DNA from: Brachionus rotundiformis
Lineage: Eukaryota > Rotifera > Eurotatoria > Ploima > Brachionidae
NCBI GenBank assembly: GCA_016802295.1
Contig: JAESIW010000020.1
Coordinates: forward strand, 62,001-126,000
Length of the DNA stretch: 64,000 nt
Direction of reading: 5' to 3'
Shown here: piece after piece, positions 57,747-64,000 of the stretch
Position numbering within the stretch: position 1 is the stretch's first letter
How the letters are laid out: every line of letters begins with the position of its first letter
Translations under genes and position numbers: made by a program
Notes under the pieces: generated by a model
Database searches by the model: none
What the model was told of the DNA's origin: nothing
What the model saw: only the letters and a program-made list of their open reading frames with translations

Positions 57747-57875
57747 GAGTCATTTTTCGCAATTTAGCCTTATTTTGACTTTTTCCATTTTCTTAATCAA
57801 TTTTTAAAAATTTCTTTTTATTTTTATTTTTAATACCTTATACTTTCTTTAATTTCATTTTGATTAGAATGCATC
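57747..57875 (-). pseudogene. Duplicate of the WD40 gene's 5' end, same orientation
   Basis: Similar to 56941-57072, covering the start codon and about 12 codons ('MEKVKIRLNCEK', then a stop) plus upstream leader sequence. Truncated and dead. Confidence 0.7.
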
Positions 57876-57920
57876 TAATTAAAAATTAGACAAACTATTT
57901 TAAATAAAAAATAAAATTTT

Positions 57921-58068
57921 AAGTGATTAAGAAAATGGAAGAAGTCAAGATAAGACTTAATTGCGAAAAATGGATTCCTTAAAAAAATATAATGAATAGA
58001 GAATCAAGTTTTATATGCCCAGAATGCAAAAAGCATGATGTAAATGTAGAGGAAATATTAATTTATGC
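57921..58068 (+). pseudogene. Duplicate of the WD40 gene's 5' end, inverted
   Basis: The plus strand reads 'MEEVKIRLNCEKWIP', then a TAA, then 'NRESSFICPECKKHDVNVEEIL', matching the first ~45 codons of the gene at 56998. It ends abruptly in AT-rich sequence. Together with the copy at 57747-57875 it forms an inverted pair. Confidence 0.75.
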
Positions 58069-58246
58069 CAACATATTTAAATATTCAACTTTTATTTATT
58101 AAAGAATATTATTCAAAAATTTTTAGAATACAATTTACTAATAAAACAAAAAAAATATATATAAAAAAAGCAGATACAAATTATTACATAACTAAATGGA
58201 ATGTTTAGTTTGTGCTCAATAAAGTGATTTTTATTTAAAATATTAA

Positions 58247-61200
58247 TCAAGTGCCTAGGAAAAGTCCTTTGACAATTATAAAACTAATAGAAATAATTGT
58301 TAAAATGAGGATGGGGTTAGCTTGGAATGTGCTAAGCGCAAAAGCGTAGTGTGGACAGTATGGACACTGATACGAGCCGCACACTTCGCATATGTCCAGA
58401 CCAAAGATGTCCCTTAGATAGTACATGCTGCGATTGGCGTTGCCCGGCTCATGGTACTCGAACACCTTCATCTCGTAATACCGGGACAAATTAGCCACTG
58501 GTATGTACCTAATAGCTGTAAAGCTGAAGCAAATGGGATCAAGGTCAAGAAAGTCGAACAAAAAGTTAACAGTTGGTCCAGGCGCGTTCTCACCATCGCC
58601 CAGATTTCTTGTAAACTCGATCATTTCTTTGAGCCATCTTTCCTCAACTCTGTAACCAGTCGGAATCTGAATCTGAAATTGGGCATGTCCTGACTTGTTG
58701 GAGCCGAGCTTTTCCAAATTTTGTGGCAACCAACTGAGACAAACATCGTAATCAATGTGGGAAAAATTCCTTCCATACAACCGTGTTTGAACACTCATGT
58801 TAAATGCTTCATAGGGGGGCTTTCTAATCAGCCATGGATACTCGACATTGTACTCGACCTTTAGCTGGACAAGAGCATAGCCTGTGCCTTGACCATCGAC
58901 CAACAGATTGCCCCACACATTCTGGATGTCGTACTGCTGAAGCTCAATTATATTCGAGTCATTTATAGTCACATAGTTCACATCCAAGTCATTAGAAGAC
59001 GAGCTGGTGAAATTGATGTTCATGTTGTAGTTTTGAATCGAGTCGCCAGTACCAATTGCATATAGAACAAGAGCTTTATGGGCTAGAAGTGTGTCGTAAG
59101 TGCTCGACATGCCGCCAATGTAGTTCCGTTGTGTTTGTAGCCATGTCATTATCTCATACTTGTTGGCTTGTTCGGCCCTGTAGATATGAGTGAGCAGGGC
59201 GTAGGCTGTAGCGGACACAGCGTGTCCTTCATGATTTGACTCAGGCTTCCAATTTTGACGCGGGTTCTTCGAAGGCCAGTAGATTTTCATCCTTGGTATT
59301 TCCCAGTTTGACCAGTAGATGCCATAGTCGTTTTTGTGCTTGGTCGAGTTTAGCACTTGAAAGGCAAGGTCTTTGATGGGAGAGTTGGTCAAGTGAAGAG
59401 CATAGGTGACTATGGCTCGTTCGAAAGCGTCAGTTATTTTGGTAAAGTGAAGCTCTAGGTACATGCGAGCCTTGTTGATGGCATTGCTGACAAGTTTAGC
59501 GGCGTGTCCTCTGATGTCGGCGTTGACCTTGAGAGCGATCAAGCATTGGGCAGTCAAAGACAAATTGAGCTTGACTTCAGAGCCATCCCAGCTTTTGGTC
59601 CAGTTGGACTCAAATTTTCGGTCGTAGAGCGGACCGATTTCTCCCCATGAGCCATTGACTGGATTTTGTTGGGAAATGAGCCAAATGACTGTTTTATTGA
59701 GCAGTTCCGGGTCTATAAACAACCCATATTGCTCCCAAACTGGGTCCACTGCTTCTTTGATCACTGTAATCGCCCATGAGGTTACCCAAACGCTTTCTGT
59801 GTTAGGCACACCTATAACAAGTAATTATATTAATAAAATTAAGTCTGTATTAAGTCTAATGTGAAAATTTGTACTCTTTTTTATTAATTTTTGAAATTAA
59901 TTGAACTATTTTAAATTAAGACAAATTTTTTGTCGATGCGACTAAAGTATAAATGAAGAAAGGCTTGTAAAAAGCAGTTAAGGTTTCGTACACTCTTTAC
60001 TTAACAGATTTTATTTTAAGCTTATTATTTTTCGGCTGTTAAATTTTAAGGAAGTCAATGAACAAATCAAAATATCATTTCAATTCAAAGAGTTTATCTT
60101 TATTATATTTGAATTAATCTTTAGTTAGACTTAAATTGTTCTAATGTATCACGCTTTCACGTTATGCTAATTTAAAAAAAAAAATTTTTAAAAAAATTCT
60201 TTTCAACCCATTGATTAAATCAATCTTTAAATTTATAAACTGATATTTGTAAAGTTTTTCATTTTACTAGCTGATGTCTTGTAAAATCCTTATATTCATG
60301 CATTTATCACACATCTGTTTAATTACAAATATTCAACGGCAATATCAATTTATTTAATTGACAAGGGTCGAAAAAGTTATCGAAGGATTGATGAGAAAGT
60401 TACTAAATTAATCATTCTAATTAAACATTCAACTAAATTTTTTCAGTTTTATATTTTATTTGATTAATGTCTTTTTTAACATGTTATGAACTCAACAATT
60501 TGAATAATATTATTTGTGTCATACTCAAAGTATTGTAGTATGGTGACACGATTAGACTATAAATATGACTCTATATTCTGGATTTTTGATTATTCGAACC
60601 ACATCCCGTACATAAATCTGGATCACATTCTATTACCGCTAAAAAGCCTGGACAATGCCTGCTGTTGCTCTGTTGTGTCACTATACTACAGTATTATTGA
60701 GAATTTTTTTTTCATAGTAATAATTTTGTGGCTCTGAAAATATCTATATAGATAAAACTTGATAAATTTCTCTTCTTCATCAGACAAGAATTCACCGGAC
60801 AATAGTGAAAAAAAATTTTCTTTCTTTTTAAATAATTTACTTATTAGCTATTTTTAAGCATAATCTTAAACAAATTTTTTATCTTTAATCTTGATTAATT
60901 ACAGAACCAGCAATTTGATACGCATAAGATAGACCAAATGACCAAATATGGCTAGAAAGATGATCTTACAGAGATTAAACTCGTATTGAAACAAGGACAA
61001 ATTGGAAAATGTAAGATAGTGCCAACGCCTAATGCTTCATTGGTATTATAAGCTAGGAAAAAATGAAATTTTATCTCGAATATACTCAACTTATTCTAAT
61101 GATATGTTATATTTTAATGATAGAAAGCTAGAATAATTGATGTAATTTAAGCCAGAAATTGGTAACCTAGATATAAAAGCAGTAAAGGTGATCAAATATC

Positions 61201-64000
61201 AGGAAAAATTTATCAATAAGGCACTGTTTAAACTATGGAGACATTTAAGATAATATTTAAAAGATAGTGATCTAACTTAAAAATGAGAATTTAAAATTTT
61301 TTGAAGACAAATGACCCCTTTTGGGATTCAAATCATTTGTTATCTTAATAAAAATTTTTTAAAAAAACTTAATTAATCCTTGTATGCTGGAAATTAGATT
61401 AAATTCAGATGTGGTAATTCACAAGCCTAATCGCTACACAGTGGGGACCAATTAATTAAAAAAAAAATTGTTCTTGCTTAAACAAACTGGCTCTGGAAAT
61501 GAACCATGGTGCAACATTGGTGGTTGCATCTACTTACAAAGACTGCTAATGATGCACTACACTCAAATATGTAAAATTGTACCAAAAAGCTGAACAAATT
61601 GCAGTTTTTATTATGCACCAAGTTTTTATGTTGCGTTTACATAACCAGTTTTTAATTTTTGGAAAAACCAACTTTCATAGTTAAAAAAAATGAGCTTAAA
61701 TTTAATTGTCGAACTAAACCTATTCTTTTAATAAAGTGGAACACATCTGAAAAACCCTTTTTTATAGATATGAATTTTGATTTGATATTGTCATCGAATA
61801 AACTATAATTTTTTATTTAATTATAAAAATGGGATCAAAAATTAATAATAGAATATAACCTTTAAATTCAAAGTCTCTTATTTTAATCCCTTTTGTAATT
61901 AACATTAGAGATATCAGCAAGATATTCACATGAATAAAATTTTTAATTTAGGCAAAGCACTCGCATTAGCCATTATTTAAACCACTACACCATTGGCAAT
62001 TTGAAGTTTATGATCAAATTTAAATGATCATGATGATTATTATAAGAATATATTTTTAAATACTTCCGACTAAAAAAATTTATTGCAGAATCACATTTTT
62101 AAAGTAAACATTCAATGTTAAACTTAATTTTTATGTCTGCAAATTTCTGCAAAAATTTAATGCATGCAATTTTGCACAATGCTCGTTCATGATTTAACAT
62201 GTTCTGTTACACATGAAAATCTATCTCTGCATTACATTTTTCAATTGACAAAATTCTAATAAATTAAAAAAAAATAATTTCTGAGCATGATCATTTTAAT
62301 TTGATCATAAACTTCAACATGCCACACTATTGTTATAATTTCGGATTCCATTAAATAAACTTTAACTAAATTTAATAGTTTTTCCTTGAGCCAAAAGCCA
62401 GACTTTGCATACAATAGTATTATAATAAAAAAAACTGGTACAGAAATTTTTTAAATTTAAACTTATAAATAAAAAATACGCTCTAAAAAGCTTACCATAC
62501 TGATTGAACCATCCATGTCCCTCAAAAGTCATAATTATTCTCTGGTATTCATGATTCGCCCATTCGATGACCTTAATCACATCATTAAGATTAAAATTTC
62601 TGCCGCCATGTCCCTGACGCATGTACATCAAATTGTACAGCATGGAACCAAAGCTGAATATGCCAGCTTCGATTGGTCCGAAAGACTTTTTAATATAGGT
62701 ATCCGAAGAAATGAACGTGTCAATGCCCAGGTAGAAAAACGGGCCACACACGTCTCCAGTGATGGAAACTTTGGCAGTTGGCGAGCCGGGTATGTATGAC
62801 CAAATCTGCTGCAAAGGCAAAATAAAAGTCTGATTGGTGACTATTTCGAATTCGGATATCATTCTGGGCATGTTGACCAGACTGAGCAAATATGGCGTAT
62901 GGAACACATTGGTCACTCCTTCATAATAAACCTGCATGGTGCCTATATAAGTGTCCCTGTTGGCGCCGGTGAGCGCGTCTACACGCACGTCAATTGTGCC
63001 CGAACGAGTGGCCACTATGGGAATATGAAGCCGTCTGGACTGGCCTGGCTGAATAATGACCAGCACATGGTGCTCGCCAGTGGTCAATCTAGGCGCAAAG
63101 CTCGACACTAAGCCGTCCCTTTCTACATTCACAAATTTGTAGTCCTTGGACGGCTGTAGAATGATCAAGCCTTCGATTCGGCTCGACTGAAAGTTGAACA
63201 CATCGACCCGGACACCAACCTGCTCGCCAAGACGGCACTCGGGCGGCATCTCAACTTGGATATAAAACTGCCTAGTGGTCGATATGCGACCTGGTATCTT
63301 GAGCACGCCAAACCCGCTCAATCTCGACATGGCAAACGCTCCGACCACATAATTAGCTATGTCTTTGGACACCTCGGCTCTGAACTGCACCCGTCCGTCT
63401 GGCAATGTGAACGAGTCCTTCCACAGCCAGCTCAGCTGGTAAATACGCTCTATCTTGGGCTGGAATCGTTCGTGTAGCGGACGAAAATAGGGCTCGTTTT
63501 GCTGGCAGCCAGTCTCGTCCGAGCAATCGCGTTGACACTGGCACACATTGTCGCACCGCTGTTGCTCGCCGTAGCACGACGAGCCGTCCAAACAGCTCAA
63601 CAATCCGGACTCGTTACAAGTTAGTCTTGACTGGTACAAGCTGTCGAATAGTGGCAAGTCCGAAAAGACTATTAGACCAGTGTAGGCAAATGTGGACACG
63701 GCATCGAATGCGTACGATTGTGATGGAAAAAAGTATCTATCGGCTGCAAAGCCGAGCTCGGCATTCCATGTATGGTACACGCTGGTATTGGCGTTTTTGT
63801 CAAACGAGTACAACTCGTCGTAGAGCATTAATTCAGTGATTATGTTGCCACCATTGTACAAGCGGACAATTGACTCGTCCAGCGCTGCAATGCCGACAAA
63901 GGACTGAGGCGACGCGTAGGCGAGTATTTCGACAGTGTCGCCAGTGAAGTCCTTGCGTCTGTTTATGGTCATGTTGACTTTGTTCTGAATGCTTGAAGCG
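58247..64000 (-). CDS. Macroglobulin/complement-related protein (Mcr/CD109-like), 3' exons, no thioester
   Basis: Two exons are visible: 64000-62496 (open at the window edge) and 59811-58247, with phase-1 intron 62495-59812. Order: the end of the macroglobulin domains ('SFVGIAALDESIVRLYNGGN'); an LDL-receptor class A module (63618-63505, six Cys and the Ca-binding 'CSDETGC'); MG7-type and CUB-like region; then the thioester-domain start 'YIPGSPTAKVSITGDVCGP'. Where thioester proteins have GCGEQ this one reads 'SFGPIEAGIFSFG' (62690-62650), so no thioester can form. The alpha-helical domain ('WVTSWAITVI', 'NHEGHAVSATAYALL') and receptor-binding domain follow, then a Cys-rich end and a hydrophobic tail (residues ~497-517 of exon 2) fitting a GPI signal or membrane anchor. 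The LDLa module and lost thioester match the insect Mcr type. Role: extracellular immunity or septate-junction-like function, inferred from the family. Confidence 0.88.
60348..61290 (+). repeat. Dispersed repeat of unknown family, copy B, in the macroglobulin intron
   Basis: Inverted match to copy A at 2285-3043 (see there). Copy B is interrupted by a 159-bp MITE at 60533-60691. No intact ORF; a frame near 60910-61050 reads protein-like but has stops. Confidence 0.7.
60531..60693. mobile_element. MITE with TA target duplication (Tc1/mariner-like), 159 bp
   Basis: Inverted ends TTGTAGTATGGTGACAC (60533-60549) and GTGTCACTATACTACAG (60675-60691) pair at 15 of 17 positions and are bordered by TA on both sides (60531-60532, 60692-60693). 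Copy A of the surrounding repeat has a single TA and no insert at this place, confirming a real insertion. The inside is non-coding and somewhat GC-richer than the host repeat. Confidence 0.88.
61291..62339. other. Intron sequence of the macroglobulin gene, AT-rich
   Basis: No exon found. Two stretches (about 61395-61440 and 61965-62010, minus strand) have an A-box-like word but no B-box. An R2-repeat fragment follows at 62340-62395. Confidence 0.35.

Noticed and set aside
61395..61440. Possible tRNA in the macroglobulin intron (minus strand)
   Set aside because: An A-box-like word only; no B-box and no acceptor pairing. The same applies to 61965-62010.
1..64000. CRISPR arrays, operons, bacterial promoters or ribosome-binding sites
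   Set aside because: Spliceosomal introns, LINEs and metazoan gene families show a eukaryotic nuclear sequence; no regular spaced repeats of CRISPR type were seen.

Overview
This is a very AT-rich animal nuclear genome fragment. Genes are sparse, most introns are about 50 bases, and most recognisable sequence is transposon debris. The host genes (a thioester-less macroglobulin with an LDL-receptor class A module, a SERINC protein, a polycystin-1-like relic, TALE-type homeodomain sequence) are metazoan. The jockey/CR1-like LINE relics and the short-intron style recall monogonont rotifers such as Brachionus. That placement is inference from memory of sequence style, not a database match.

Layout. 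1-0.85 kb: 3' end of a STAND/NACHT-like gene whose full-length paralogue lies at 25.4-29.3 kb in the same orientation. 1.8-3.0 kb: a LINE relic and copy A of an unidentified dispersed repeat. 3.19-10.06 kb: a giant inverted repeat with two co-linear 2,554-bp arms around a 1,766-bp spacer. The arms carry Ty3/gypsy gag joined to antisense hAT transposase, and the spacer carries a broken gypsy integrase. 11-15.6 kb: a decayed minus-strand multi-exon gene with a RING-like exon. 16-20 kb: a tRNA-like sequence, a GC-rich hairpin repeat, a broken double homeodomain and a three-exon membrane-protein gene (minus). 20.3-21.1 kb: a secreted Cys/Gly-rich peptide gene followed by an inverted copy of its 3' half. 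21.5-23.6 kb: LINE and hAT relics. 24.97 kb: an intact tRNA-Ser(CGA). 30.6-34.7 kb: a nearly complete non-LTR retrotransposon with a piece of its own RT copied into ORF1. 36.5-37.8 kb: a foldback element and a hAT-type MITE with a clear 8-bp target duplication. 39.2-39.9 kb: a two-exon HAD phosphatase. 42.8 kb: a four-TM protein. 45.4-49.2 kb: a complete seven-exon SERINC gene. 50.2-52.0 kb: a polycystin-1-like relic fused to WD40 debris. 52.4-55.3 kb: MULE and gypsy relics. 56-58.1 kb: a WD40 gene with extra copies of its 5' end. 58.2 kb to the window end: two 3' exons of a macroglobulin/complement-related gene (minus), whose 2.7-kb intron holds repeat copy B with a MITE inserted.

The host genes are not an operon or a shared pathway. 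The recurring theme is structural: inverted duplications at several scales, chimeric joins between unrelated elements, and three insertions or rearrangements that can be polarised by comparing paired copies inside the window. All exon structures were deduced by hand from splice sites and reading phase.
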